A DNA stretch of 64,000 nucleotides, from assembly GCF_027580225.2 (NCBI RefSeq), contig NC_073358.2:30282501-30346500 (forward strand), written 5' to 3'. Of this stretch, positions 46,408 to 58,114 are shown in pieces. A program made the position numbers and the translations under genes. This stretch comes from Misgurnus anguillicaudatus. Taxonomy: Eukaryota > Chordata > Actinopteri > Cypriniformes > Cobitidae. How positions within the stretch are numbered: position 1 is the first letter of the stretch; the number at the start of each line of letters is the position of its first letter. Below the pieces are notes generated by a model, which was given only the letters and a program-made list of their open reading frames with translations, searched no databases and was not told the DNA's origin.

Positions 46408-47481
46408 AGCTGTAGCCTACTACAATGTTGAAAATTGGTCGAGAAAGCCTGAGACGGTTGGGAAGTTTTAAAAAACTCATCCCGCCCCTCCACACACACA
46501 CCCCTCCCACTGGGAAACGAAACATCGGAACAGAGATTTACCGAGATTTACAGAGATTTAGCTAAAAGCAGTGAACACATAAAGCTTTGAAGGAATAAAC
46601 ACTTACAATTATGACTGATTGACGTTATTTACTTTCACAACAACATTTGTCATACGTTTCCCCTGCTGAGCCTCGTTTCCCCTGGTCAAAAGTGCTACCT
46701 AGCGCACATTAATTGCACAATAATTATTAGCTAGTATTGCTAAGGTTTTGAGTAATTGTTATAGCAGCACACAAGGCATCTTGTTCAAATTCTGATCGGC
46801 TTGAACAGAAACCCGCTAGGCCTATTGAAATATATTCAAGCACTTCAAGAAATATAACTTTGACCCGTGATAGGCCGATGCTAAACGGCTAAAATTCCAA
46901 AGCCGACCGGCAGCATGAGCATGTTGTCAGACTGATATAAAGATATTTATGTAACACCTCACACCATAAAAGTATAAATAAATGCGCACCTGCTCAACAA
47001 AAAGTCAGCCGTGTCAGCGTCGATTTTCAGTCCCAAATCGCCCTGAAGCTTCCTCCAATGGCGGACCTTATATTAATTAGACTTTGAGTCCGGCGTTCTT
47101 CACATTATTTTTTATCTCTGCTCTTTCTTCTACAGACTTTCTCTTTCTTCCAACCTTGACTGTAGGGACTGCTTGCTGCTGTCGCTTTGTTTTTTCTCCA
47201 TTTGTGAGCTATTGCTACTTTGCTAGCTACCATACACTGTCAGAAATTTCATGTCGCGGGCGGGGTGCGATGGGGTGGAGACGCGAGCGCAAGGTGGAGT
47301 TTCAAGTGGATCCGGGATTGGATGAGAGCAGCTTCTCTGCTGCTTTACACCCAAAAGAGTGAATGGATTTTTTTTCATTATTTTTTCTCTTCATGTTGTT
47401 AGAATTTGACTGTAGAACCATAACCAGCATCTAAACGAGGTTATTAATAATGAACAATCTTTGAAATCGTAGACCATAGCT
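46408..47481. mobile_element. TTAA-flanked element, 1.07 kb
   Basis: AGCTGTAGCCTAC and the complement of AGCTATGGTCTAC are inverted ends; TTAA at 46404-46407 and 47482-47485. Its left TTAA is also the right TTAA of the neighbour. Short frames at 47084-47402 have no domain. Confidence 0.65.
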
Positions 47482-47551
47482 TTAAATAAATTGATTGCAA
47501 CCACTTACCTTTAAAAAAATGAGGAAATTGATGAATCATTTTTTTTCAGTG

Positions 47552-48630
47552 CAGGATTTGTGAATAGCTGGAGGTGTTTGAGAGATGTGTGCTGCTTTCG
47601 TAAATAATGCATCGGAGACCGACTTTTTGAGCACAAAAGGTATTCTTGTCACTTCATGAATTGATGATAAAACCATGTGGCCTATTTTGATGTCTTCACT
47701 GCCATTCTGGGCCTTGACTTTTGTGAGTTGCATTGCTGTCTGGGGTGTCTGAAAGCTATTGGATTTCATAAAAAATATCTTACTTTGTTTTTCACAGATT
47801 AATAGGTGTGGAACGACATACTGTAGGTTAATTAATGACATCATTTTAACTCTGGGATAATCTATTCCCTTAACCCCAAGTTGGCCTTTTGATTGGTTAG
47901 ATTACTTTTGTGATTGTGTACATGTAAATGTCATCTAAACTAAGGGTAGTCCACATCATATTATGTGTTTATGACGTCTTTAAGCATGTTATGTAACGTC
48001 TGTATTGTTAGGTTAAGAGACAGGCAATTTCCTCAAACCTTGATGTTGCAGTGGCTTCATTCTCGGGGAAAACAGTCGTTTTGATGCACACTGTATTTCT
48101 TTATTTGTTTCTCTGGTCTTTTGAGTATAAATGTGTGATTCAGAGGGAGAGAACAGGGCTTTGTTATGACAGTCCTTTTCATTTGTGTCCCACCAGAATC
48201 CAGAAGCGTCCTAGCAGGCTCCTGGGATATTTGTTTCTACCCCCTGTTTGTTATACAGATCATTCAACAGCGGTGCACTTTTCTCTTACTGCACCTGTGT
48301 GCTTAAACCAAGCCATTATATTACTTGCTTGTTCTCTCTATTTTCTTACACTGTGTTGTTGGAAATGTTATGCTTTTTACATTTTTCTTCACTTTGTATT
48401 TTTTAAGCTCAAAATCAATGATATTTTAATCAATCATTTTGAAACAAATAAATAGCAATTTGGTACTAATACTGGTCTAAATGTTATTTGAGTTCATAGA
48501 ATCCAAAAACCTGCAATGAGTGCCATTGTTTTCCCATTTTCTGTAATTACAAGAACAAGATCATGGTGGTAACTGTGACACAAACTTGTATTATTGACAT
48601 TTATAAATTAAAATTACATTTTTTTAATTC
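47552..48630. other. No feature recognised
   Basis: Includes a 134-codon frame at 48051-48455 rich in Phe, Leu and Cys; composition follows T-rich DNA and no domain is seen. Confidence 0.4.
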
Positions 48631-48747
48631 AGCAGACGCTTTTATCCAAAGCGACTTGCAGTGCATTCAAGTTATGTATTTCTTTGGGATCAAACTCATG
48701 ACCTTTGTGCTGCCAACGCAATGCTCTACCAATTGAGCTACCGGAAC
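48631..48747 (-). mobile_element. tRNA-derived SINE with L2-like tail, minus strand
   Basis: Plus strand reads CAGACGCTTTTATCCAAAGC then GACTT (the L2 tail reversed), then GGGATCAAACTC (B box reversed) and GCTCTACCAATTGAGCTA (A box reversed). Same layout as 41371-41506; orientation minus. Confidence 0.82.
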
Positions 48748-49519
48748 ATATTATTATTTGCCCCTTCAGATTGCCTGTCTGCGCCTTGATGTCTCTGACA
48801 TAAAAATTGCAAATGTATAAAAAAAGAATCCGCTAGTGGTGATACAAATTGCCTGTTTCAGTCCCAGTCTGCATGTCACCTCATCCGAACCCACATTATT
48901 TTTATGATCCTTGGATCCTTTCCAAACTCAGAATAGTGCTTCAGTCTGTGTTCATCTAGTCTCGGCAGTCCTACTTAATTCTACACAAACTCCGCAGTTC
49001 AAGCACTCACTTCTGAAGATGAATTGTTTAGAATTTCAATGAGTGTATAAACAAGGGTCAGACTGCACCAGTAGCTCATTTGTCTTTACTGTGATGTCAT
49101 CAAGGAGTGCTGTGAGTACTGGTGGTGATAAAAATAATAATGAAGTGAGCTAATCAAGATAATATCCTCCTATTCACTCAAACACGCAATTTCTCTTTCT
49201 GTACTCTTGGCATTTTATCAAGCAGCTTCTTAAGCTTCCTGGGATGCTTTTTAAACAGCATTGAAGCCGTTTACCTATTCTAGGCTCTTATTGGTGCCTT
49301 TTTCAACACCAGGGATTTTCAAACCTTGGTGGCAAATGTCCACATAAATTATTACATTAGGTCAACGTATAAAGGGTTAAGTTGCATTAAACAAACATGA
49401 TTAGTTACATCTATATTAATGTAATAATTTTACATGGAAATTTGCCATTTAATTAAACGAGAGTTTTCCATGAGTTCTCAGTAGCGGTGGGCAATATGCC
49501 CCATAGTGTGATTGCTGAT
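48748..49519. other. No feature recognised
   Basis: Unassigned; GTAGCGGTGGGCAATATGCC at 49482-49501 may be the end of another repeat into which the next MITE inserted. Confidence 0.4.
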
Positions 49520-49784
49520 CAGTGGTGGCTTGTGACTGCTCAATCGAGGGACGCAAATTTAAAATAAGTGTCATGTGCGTTGCTTGTGTTTTCAAAATAT
49601 GTCTTTGTTGCGTCATGTGCATCACCAGGCACATATTTTGACAAGACACGTGATGCATATATAATCACTCACGCAGAGAACACATATTTTGAAATTACGA
49701 ACCACACACATGACGGGCTACATACACGTTGTGAAGAGCTTCGGATTGTGCGCCCTCGAAAAAAGAAGTCACTGGCCGCCACTG
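49520..49784. mobile_element. hAT-like MITE, 265 bp
   Basis: CAGTGGTGGCTTGTGAC and GTCACTGGCCGCCACTG are inverted ends; flanking TTGCTGAT and TCACTGAT agree at six of eight, an old 8-bp duplication. No transposase. Confidence 0.7.
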
Positions 49785-52170
49785 TCACTGATCACAATAG
49801 TATCAGGGGCAGGGCAATAGTTTACTCATTTATTCATTTTTTTATCATTTATGACCCGCCACTTGATTGGTGGATGAATAAAGAAGCTGATTTACTCTAA
49901 GGGCAACACTGTCATGACCACAACCTTCTTAAAACTGATGCCATTAATCCTGAGTGCGTCATTAAAGCCCATGCACTCTAAAATTTTCTGTGTGCCAGGT
50001 AGGGGAAACAACACACTCAGTGGTTTTTAACCCTTTGCGTGCCTAACAACCTCTAGTGCAAGGAAATGGTAGCGTTCACATGTTACAAGCTGCAAGGAAA
50101 AGTCTAAGACACGTGCATTACATGTCCAGATGCGTGAGAGAAGGAATAATGCACGTTAAGCTCTCTTGCACAAAGTGAAGCCCACAAACCCTCTCATGCG
50201 AGGAAAACCATGTTATGCACGTTATGCGCATGTTTGACCCCCAAAACCTGGTTCGTTTGACTAGTGTGATCGCTCTGTATTGCCCCCGGGCATGGATTGG
50301 TTAATTGCGCCCGGCCAGGTTCCAGTGGTGGGCTGGAGCGCGGTTCACTTGGGCTCAGGCGCGGAAGGCTGTGGTGTGAGCGCAATCATGCCTGAGCGCG
50401 ATTCAAAAGGTAAAGACATCAGTTGCGCGACCACTTACCTTTATCTGTCTCCGTAAAAACCTTTTGATGCGCGCCGCGGGTGTTACGTGAATATCCGAGC
50501 TGCACACGTGACAGATCAACTAAGCAATATGATGACATGTGAGAGGACTGTCTGTAATCGTGCACGCAGACTTATCATTACAGTGGGTTCCAGTGTAAAG
50601 AGAGCGCTTTACTTCCTGCTTTTTATCAAAACAATTGCGTCCTAATGATGAAAGCGCACCCGGATTTGGATCGATAAAAGTACAATGTGAATGCGTGCAT
50701 CTGGGGGAGTAGGGAGGGGTGACAATCGCGCTGGGGCATGGTTTGGTTTGGATAATGTGAGTGCGCCCTTATGTGAAACTATGATAAAAATAATAACTAT
50801 CACCAATTTTTGTCATGAAAGTCAAACCACCAATTTTTTTTTACTTGTTTTGGTTGCCGCGCTGTTTCACGTAAGCTACGCGAGTCACGCGAGTGCAGCA
50901 GCCAGCCAATGCATCGTTTGAAGTGCATTCAAAAACAACGGAGGAGATAACTGACCCGTCACAACAACAATGGCCTTATTTACAGGAGGTTGTATGAACA
51001 AGCAGTTACTCTTCAGGTGCTTTGAGGCTAGCAAGTGCAAAGGTAGAAACTAGATCACTACTCACTAAATAAGAAGTGAATCAAAACATTCATTTGGCAT
51101 TTGCAAGTTTACTTAGCATGATGGCTAATTAGCGATTAGCAAGCTAATAATATAATACACATTCATTCATGAATAAGAGTACCATTTCATTTTTTAATGT
51201 TTAATCTTCAGTGCTGTGAACTTGCTCAGCCAGCTATCCATCGAGTTGTGTGTCATCATCTTACTCAAACATTAGAGTGTCCGTGCTCAACTAAAAGCAG
51301 AGACGGCATCTATCTAGGTGAACCGAACAACGGCGTAATGATTCAGTTCGATTCCCAAGACAAGACGATGCTTCCCGACTGGCCAATAGGAACGTGGCCC
51401 CGCCCATGACACAATTTTCACAGAGAAAGCAAAATCCTGACACGAGAGCAAGAAATTGCATCAAGAGCAAAGAAAAGCGTTTTGATAGAAACACTTCTTT
51501 TTTTAGAGAAAATGTTTTCACACTAATAGCAAAAAACATACTTGAGAGATTTTTTTTCTCAGAAATAATTTAAAAAATTTCAAATTTATATTTTTTTATG
51601 TTCTATCATGAGAAAATAATTTCTCTCAAAACTTTTTTTTAGTCTCAAATATTATTATTTTTTGCTATTGGTATGAAAACTTTTTCTCTCAAATATTCTT
51701 TTTTCTCATGAAATGCTTCTTTGCTATCAGTGTGATAACTAGAATAGTTTTATTTCTCTCAGATCATTTAATTTATCGCATGTAATAAAGAAACATATCT
51801 CGCTCCATACTGTGCTGCCCATTATTTGATTCAAGTCATCAATTTTGTTAGCCCAATTCTATATTTCTCCATGTAATCATTTTCAAATGTTCAATGCTCT
51901 CAGATCTTAAAAGTTTTAAGACAAACATTTAATAGGAAAACCACTTCATTCAAGTGACCCTAAACTTGTGAAAAGCACATAGGCCTACAGTGTATATACA
52001 TATCAAAATCAATGTTAAATGTTCACTGCTGGTGTGTAAATGTGGGTATCATCAGGTCTGGTGGTACTCATATAAACACCAGCAGTGTACATCTAACACT
52101 AGTGATTTTGCTGTGAAATATACTGCTAATAACTGTCAAGTAAGTAAAAGCATTGCTCCTACAATATATT
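49785..52170. other. No gene recognised
   Basis: 50020-50960 is somewhat GC-rich with many GCGC and CACGTG-like motifs but no ORF of note. 51480-51740 has complementary TTTCTCTCAAA/AGCAAAAAA segments around AGAGAAAATGTTTTCACACT, an imperfect foldback repeat. Confidence 0.4.
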
Positions 52171-52172
52171 AT

Positions 52173-52375
52173 AGTCCAATCTCATAGTAATTTGTATAAA
52201 TGTATAATGGTACAAAAAATATCTGATTATTAGTAAAAAATAATGAAGCATCAAACACCATCACAAATCCAACGTCACAGATGAAAGTATCAAACAACAA
52301 AATGTACAAATCAGATCGTACAAATTCATACAAATTAGGCAGCTCATAAAATATATCGTACACCATCAAAGCTGC
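52173..52375. mobile_element. Possible fragment of the variable-arm family (E)
   Basis: Starts CCAATCTCATAG, resembling the CCAGTCTCA terminus, and ends with repeated GTACAAAT/CATACAAATTAGG units that look like one arm. The conserved core is absent, so membership is weak. Confidence 0.3.
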
Positions 52376-54213
52376 ACAGCTGGCCTTTTATCACACACTT
52401 TTATCCTTTTTTTATATAACATTGTCAATTTTAAAATTGAAAGAAATATATTTAGCATGTTTATGGTAAAAGAACGTAATTTATGTCCTGAATCATTTTT
52501 AATGTCGCAGAACTGCTATTTACAATCTTAAACTCACTCGAATCTCCTATCCACTGTTACTCAGTTCTTATTTTGTCCACAGATACATTCTGTAACGGTT
52601 TAAACTGTGAAATTCAATTCTCGCCTTTGTAATAAGATGTGCTCCAAATTTTACAGTGTAGCCCCCTGCAGTTTGCACAGAGTCAAGCGAGCTTGACAGC
52701 CTTTTATGTAGGGCAACGTCTGGACATGGAAGAGCTGGGAGCATCTTCTTCAGAATGCCACATCCCGACATGATGGAGACCCGCTTGGGAGGCTTAGCTT
52801 GCCGCTAGCTCTAATTCCTGTCAGGGAAAAGAGAATGGGAGAGAGAGCTTGAGGAAAGGAGTTTTTTATGGTATTTGCGTTCTAATTTCTTCACATAGTG
52901 GTGTATATTACAATTATAGTTTTACAAACAATACTAGCGCCTTAATAATTCTTTTTATTTTATTGTCATTTTCGTTCTTTATTTTGTACTTAAGACTGAA
53001 ATTGAGGGAATGAGGGAGAGGCCACAGAAATACAGTGAAACATTATCACAGCTTGACCACATGCCCTTTGGTAAATAAGGCAGCCTGTTGCCCAGTCACC
53101 GAATGTCACAGAAGGCGAGCATGATGGCTATGATAAGCGCTCAAACCTGAACACCTTAATCTGATGGTGTGGGGATATGGCAAATGGAAACAATGAGGCA
53201 AAGTCACTTCGAATCGAGAGTCACTCGACATGTCGAGCTTAACTAAACTGCAATTTTTGCAACACATGTCTTTTTAAAGCAGCTACAGTATACATGAACC
53301 CACTGTAATGCCTATAAGTATAATAATAACAGGGTAAAGACATAGGAAAACCACATGCTAAAATTATACAGCCATCAGTGCTATACCTGAGCTGAGAATG
53401 ATTATTTATTAATAGAGCACCTTTATATGTAAATGTGTGAATATTAGAGAGGTTTCAGCAGTGTAACCACATGCAGTATACATTAAATATACAGTACAGA
53501 TACAGCAGCTGTTAAAATGTTTAATCTAAAATTAAGGTCTGATTTACACACCATTTAAATGTAACACATACTGCCTTATCTTCCATTTCGATTCCTACCG
53601 TACATTAGCAGAAATTTTACACTTGCATGTGTCTATAAAGGGAAATCTTAACAGACTGTGTGTGACTTATTCAATATTGTGCTATTTAGGCTTCAGTGAA
53701 GCTACATAAAATAATGAACTGCTGTTTGAATTAAAGATGTTTATCTGGCTTGATGCAAATAGCTTTATATAAGCTCTGACAGGTATGATTCAATATGGCT
53801 AAATGAATTTCGACGACCACTCTGGAGTTTGGGTTCTGGGTAAATAAATTACAATTAGGATTGAAAAGTTGTCCCCCTTCTCATATAAATTATATAAATT
53901 ACATATCGGCAATACATTTTGCACAAGTTATCTACAGCAAAAAGTCCAGTGTTAGATTGGCTCTCACAAAGTAGTTTTTAACAGTTTTTCAGAGTTTATA
54001 TAGCTCCAAACTTAAAGGTAAATGAGCACTTTGAAGATAATAAAATTTTTAACACTAGGCCAGAGTTTCTTTGACTCACAAAATTGTTAAAGGGGTTAGC
54101 CTATATTTTGAGATTTTTTTAAAGATGTAAAATAAGTCTTTGGTGTCCCCCGAGTAGCCTACATATGTGAAGTTTTAAATTAAAATACCCAACAAATAAT
54201 TTATTATAGAATG
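52376..54213. other. No feature recognised
   Basis: AT-rich, mostly unique-looking sequence with no convincing ORF or repeat. Confidence 0.4.
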
Positions 54214-54217
54214 TTAA

Positions 54218-54495
54218 AGCAACACTATGTCGTTTTTTTAACCTTTAAATAATGTCTCTAAAATTATTTCAGTGATAGAACAACTTTTAACTGGACAAAT
54301 TGTACTGTTGCTGCAACCTGAGCAGCCTCCTAGCTGCTACAAGCACACTCTGAAAGTGGCGGTGGAGGGCAGGAAACACAGCCCTGCCCCTGCCCCCTGC
54401 CTGCAGAAGAGTGTCTGATACCAGGCACTGTTGCGCTTTTCAACCACATGGGGGAGCTGTAAGTCATTTTTACATGGAAACTACATAGTGTTGCT
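54218..54495. mobile_element. TTAA-flanked MITE (AGCAACACTATGT), 278 bp
   Basis: AGCAACACTATGTCG and the complement of AGCAACACTATGTAG are inverted ends; TTAA at 54214-54217 and 54496-54499. Short TTAA-type element related by design to 19305-21024. Confidence 0.82.
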
Positions 54496-54797
54496 TTAAA
54501 ATTGCCACTTTGATCTAAATATAATATTTGATGTAAACTTTGATTAAATAACAGAGGCGCAACAGCTGATTTCCATAATGATCAACACAATCTACTAAGA
54601 GCAGCGCAAATGAGTTCAGGGTTGCACATTAGCAGAGCTGATCTTGAGTTCAGATCAACGAACATCGTAGCTGAAATTTTGGGGGGGGGATCCGCGGTTC
54701 GCACTGCGCATGTCCCGGTCAGAAAAGTCATTCTATCTAGTTGAGTTGCGTATTGTTCGGTTGAATCCAAAGAGTATTGTCACCTACGTGTTGCGTC

Positions 54798-54903
54798 ATG
54801 GGCTGTGAAAATTGGGCGACGTGGTTGCAAGCAATTAAACATGCAGACTGGGACAATGCAAAGATCAAAGAGGCTTGTGTTTGTAGTGCTCACTTCATTT
54901 CAG
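54798..54903 (+). pseudogene. THAP zinc-finger-like exon fragment
   Basis: From the ATG at 54798 the frame reads MGCENWATWLQAI, then KHADWDNAKIKEACVCSAHF and IS, reaching TCAG|GTGAGT, a good splice donor. C-x-S-x-HF and the preceding W and basic spacing match the second half of a THAP DNA-binding domain (C2CH), and the break point suits THAP exon structure. The N-terminal C-x-x-x-C half is degenerate (GCENW). It could be a remnant of a domesticated or active THAP transposon (P-like/Kolobok) or of a THAP gene. No downstream exon is recognised. Confidence 0.5.
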
Positions 54904-55412
54904 GTGAGTCATCATTTATCAGCCCTGTTAGATTAAATTAGAAAGCCTGTATTGTATGATTAGTTTTTAGTAGCCGTGCCTTTTTTCTGACCCCATGCTG
55001 CGCGCGGACCCAACCTAGGCGTTCGATGTTTACAAACATTGAAGGGGTCTATAGGACACTGAAAAGAATTTATGTACCATTTCACAAAGACATTGTGTAT
55101 ATAGATGGTTTCATCAGACACACGTGTGTTGTCGCGGTTAAGCATATGGGTGGAACTTAACTTCCGGTCTCTGTTTGGTTTGACTATTGACTTAAATGAA
55201 CTCTGGAACAAATACCTCAGCGAAAATAACTAATGTTTTGGTTTCCTGAAGACGAGGGGAGATGGAGATAATGGATCAGTGCTATGTGATGGGAGGTTTG
55301 GCAGCCGATCTGTGGTTAACGTTGTATACATTATGTAGTACACATTTTACTTTAGCAAAAGTTTGAGAAAGGGCTTCCTTCTTCAAAGGATGCAGAATCA
55401 AGGCCATGCCCA
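54904..55412. other. No gene; one arm of a 36-bp inverted repeat
   Basis: CTGGAACAAATACCTCAGCG then AAAATAACTAATGTTT at 55202-55237 recurs inverted at 56404-56439. Otherwise unassigned. Confidence 0.5.
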
Positions 55413-55421
55413 GACATTTTG

Positions 55422-55780
55422 TAGCCTCGCTCCGCCCTCCTACGTGCTTCCGCTTAATTTTAATTTCGCTTCAGCACAACGTCTGGGACTGCTGTGTAGA
55501 GTTTTGTTTTCTCCAGCAAAAATCTGCAGGTCCAATCAGCGAACAGAGGGGGGTGGCTAAGAACGATGACATTGAGGTTGTGCGCCAGACTGAGTGACAT
55601 ACGTCACGACCAAACGTTAGCGATTGGTTATGGCAGATTCAGAGTGACTCTGGGCAGATCCAATAGTTTTAAACTTCAAGAGAGGACCCTCCTTAACGGA
55701 AGTAACACTTTGCAATTGAGCGTGGCCAGACTCTCTGTACAAATGAAATGAATGTACTAGAGTCTGGTTGGACCAGGCTA
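55422..55780. mobile_element. DNA transposon insertion with ~9-bp TSD, 359 bp
   Basis: GACATTTTG lies on both sides (55413-55421, 55781-55789). The uninterrupted counterpart of the same host repeat occurs at 56747-56780 with a single GACATTTTG, so this is a filled site beside an empty one. Ends are short inverted repeats TAGCCT/AGGCTA, extended by CGCTCC and GGTCC. A duplication of 8-10 bp fits hAT, Merlin or Mutator groups. No coding capacity. Confidence 0.78.
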
Positions 55781-55819
55781 GACATTTTGAGGGGCAATGG
55801 ACCAAACCAAAAAAAGGAT

Positions 55820-55925
55820 GAACGTTGGATCCTGACATCAGATCAATGTCTGATTTTGATATCAGGCCAATGTTGGATTGTGACTGCAACACCCAATGTT
55901 GGGCAGATGTCAAGGTGAATTAAGA
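55820..55925 (+). repeat. Short minisatellite, ATCAATGTCTGATTTTGA type
   Basis: About three 25-30 base units with GATCAATG/GGCCAATG and GATTTTGA, ending CACCCAATGTTGGGCAGATG then TCAAGGTGAATTAAGAC. Same family and same terminal block as 56470-56742. Confidence 0.75.
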
Positions 55926-55992
55926 CTATTTTATATCTGCAGAAACACTTTAGGTTGTAAGCTAATATTTCATAATAAATGTTCACAGACTT

Positions 55993-56390
55993 AGGGGTTG
56001 TGCACACCAAAACTTTTAAACGTGGATGAAAATGCCTGGACAACGCCGAATGCCAGCTGTTTTTTAGCTGAGTGACAGCTTTCTTCAGCTAAGCGCTTTG
56101 GTAGCTCTGACACGTCAGCTGTGAGACGGTTGGTTGCTGTAATACTTGTCCCACCCCTCCTCCACTGTGATTGGTTGACCGTGTGAGGACTGACATTGAC
56201 GAGCGGAGCTTTTCATCCAAAGTTGAAAATGTTTCAACTCTCGGCGCTCAGCGATGAGCGCAGAAAAAAACGCAGCGGAAGCGCGGAAGAAAACCGCTAG
56301 CTGCTGGCTTATTTGAAAAACGCAGAGGTTCCATTGGAAACGATTGAAAACATGCACCGGCTGCGAGAATAAAAGCGTTGGTGTGCTGGA
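55993..56390. mobile_element. GTGCACACCAA-ended MITE
   Basis: Left GGTTGTGCACACCAAAACTT, right AAAAGCGTTGGTGTGC. Interior is GC-rich with AGCGATGAGCGC and AGCTGTTTTTTAGCTG hairpins. Probably a hAT-like fish MITE; no clear target duplication. Confidence 0.5.
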
Positions 56391-56469
56391 AAAAACATTT
56401 ATTTAAACATTAGTTATTTTCGCTGAGGTATTTGTTCCAGACATTTATGTTGTCAGATTGCTGTATCCA

Positions 56470-56742
56470 CTTGTGTTGGATTTTAAATTTAGATCAATGT
56501 TGGATCCTGACGTGAGATCAACGTTAGATTTTGAATTTAGAACAACGTTGGATTTTTATGTCAGATCAAAGTTGGATTTTGACTTCAGATCAACGTTGGA
56601 TTTTGACGTCAGGCCAAAGTTCAGTCTTGACGTCAGGCCAACGTTGGGTCTTGACATCGGATCAAATTCTGATTTTGATGTTGGGCCAACATTGGATTTT
56701 CACGTCAATACCCAATGTTGGGCAGATGTCAAGATGAATTAA
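56470..56742 (+). repeat. ~24-30-bp minisatellite (GATCAACGTTGGATTTTGAC)
   Basis: About ten diverged units of the type GATCAACGTTGGATTTTGAC plus GTCA, in open frame over 94 codons by chance of unit length. Ends in the same ACCCAATGTTGGGCAGATGT block as 55820-55925, so the two arrays are copies of one repeat. Confidence 0.85.
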
Positions 56743-56790
56743 GACCAGGGCCATGCACAGACATTTTGAGGGGCAGTGGCCCGAACCAAA

Positions 56791-57369
56791 ACTAAGGGGG
56801 GTGGTACTATTAATATGATTTTAATAAAATATGATGATTATTACTATAGATTACAAGTAGCAATTAAGACAAGTGATCATAATATATTTAATAGCAAGAA
56901 TTAAAGTGTGACAAACTGCTAAATAATCTATATGATTTGCCTGCTGGCTTGCTGGAGCTTTGAATCCGTGTTTGCAATGTTGAACTGCCTTTTGCAGCCT
57001 CACTTTCCACTTTGTCTTCTTTTTTGTGAAGGCATTGTTTTTTTGTTTTTTTGTTTTCAAGAAAGTGTGCAAACAAGCACAAATTTGGTGATATTTATGA
57101 TTGGGTATTCCTAAAAGATGTCATATAGACATTGAAGTCGTCTTTGATTTAAAAGTATAACAGCTCTTTAGCAGAAATCTTACAGGCATACCTGTTTGCT
57201 TGCTAAGTTGTTTTTTAGAAGACAGAGAGCAAATCATTACCGACCGAAATACGAAAACAAACTACCAAATTACTATGAATGAATGTAATGAATATACCTG
57301 TGAACGCATCAAACAGGAAACTGTTGTATCCAATCTCCAAAGACCGGACACAGATTATGAGAGATGCAC
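56791..57369. other. No feature recognised
   Basis: AT-rich, unassigned. Confidence 0.4.
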
Positions 57370-57371
57370 TG

Positions 57372-57602
57372 CACTCTAAAAATGGCTGGGTTATTTTTGA
57401 CCCATAATAGGTAAATATTGGACAGAACACAACGGTGGGTTAAAATGGACCCAATGCTGGGTTGTTTTAGCTCGACTGCTGGGGCATTATACCCAACGGT
57501 TGCATAACAACAACCCAACATGGGATCATTTTTAACACAGCATGTGTTCTGTTCAATATTTACCCATTATTGGTCAAAAATAAAACAGATATTTTTAGAG
57601 TG
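57372..57602. mobile_element. CACTCTAAAAA MITE, 231 bp
   Basis: CACTCTAAAAATGGCTGGGT and, at the right, ATATTTTTAGAGTG; inner arms GTAAATATTGGACAGAACAC and GTGTTCTGTTCAATATTTAC. TG lies outside both ends. EnSpm-like non-autonomous element. Confidence 0.72.
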
Positions 57603-57604
57603 TG

Positions 57605-57969
57605 GAGCGGCCGGGAAAAGACGATGTGGATTATTGAAATCAGTGGATCTTTAGCAGAGTAGTAACAGAACACTTTAAGGGCAGGTTGGCAGTTGATGAG
57701 AAGGGTACCTCAGCTGATGTAGGCAGAAAGGCAGTGGCTCTAGCCACCGGGCAACCCCCCTGTGCAGAATACATGGGTTCCTTCCAGACGCTTTGTGTGA
57801 TTTGTTTAAAAAATAATCAATAATGACACTTCATCTTAGATGTGAAATTGCTTGTCTATCTATCTGATATGCAAATGACTTTGGACTGGGTGCTTTTGAT
57901 GGCAACAGCATAAGCAACCAAGCTATTAGTATAAAGTATAAAAGACATAAAACACATTGCACTAGAACA
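57605..57969. other. No feature recognised
   Basis: Unassigned. Confidence 0.4.
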
Positions 57970-58114
57970 AATCCAGTCCTGGAGTACCACATTTATGTCT
58001 TTCTTATTTAGCACACCTGATTTAAATCATCAGTTTATTATTAGAGATCTCCATGTCTGTCAAATAAGAGAGATACACAAAATGTGCAGAGCAGTGGTAC
58101 TCCAGGACTGGATT
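57970..58114. mobile_element. hAT-like MITE with perfect 21-bp ends, 145 bp
   Basis: AATCCAGTCCTGGAGTACCA plus C on the left is exactly complementary to the right end GTGGTACTCCAGGACTGGAT plus T. The CCTGGAGTACC motif is typical of fish hAT MITEs (compare CACTCCAGGACG in the element at 2381). No coding capacity. Confidence 0.75.

Larger units (their letters stand above)
45776..47551. mobile_element. CACTGAAAAAA element carrying two TTAA insertions
   Basis: Left CACTGAAAAAAATTATGAAT, then AAGTGGTTGCAATCAATATA; right ATTGATTGCAACCACTTACC, then TTTTTTTTCAGTG. When both inner elements are removed, ATGTAATTTAA joins ATAAATTGATTG and restores a palindrome like the one at 34561-34715. EnSpm-like ends, no coding capacity. 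Confidence 0.75.
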
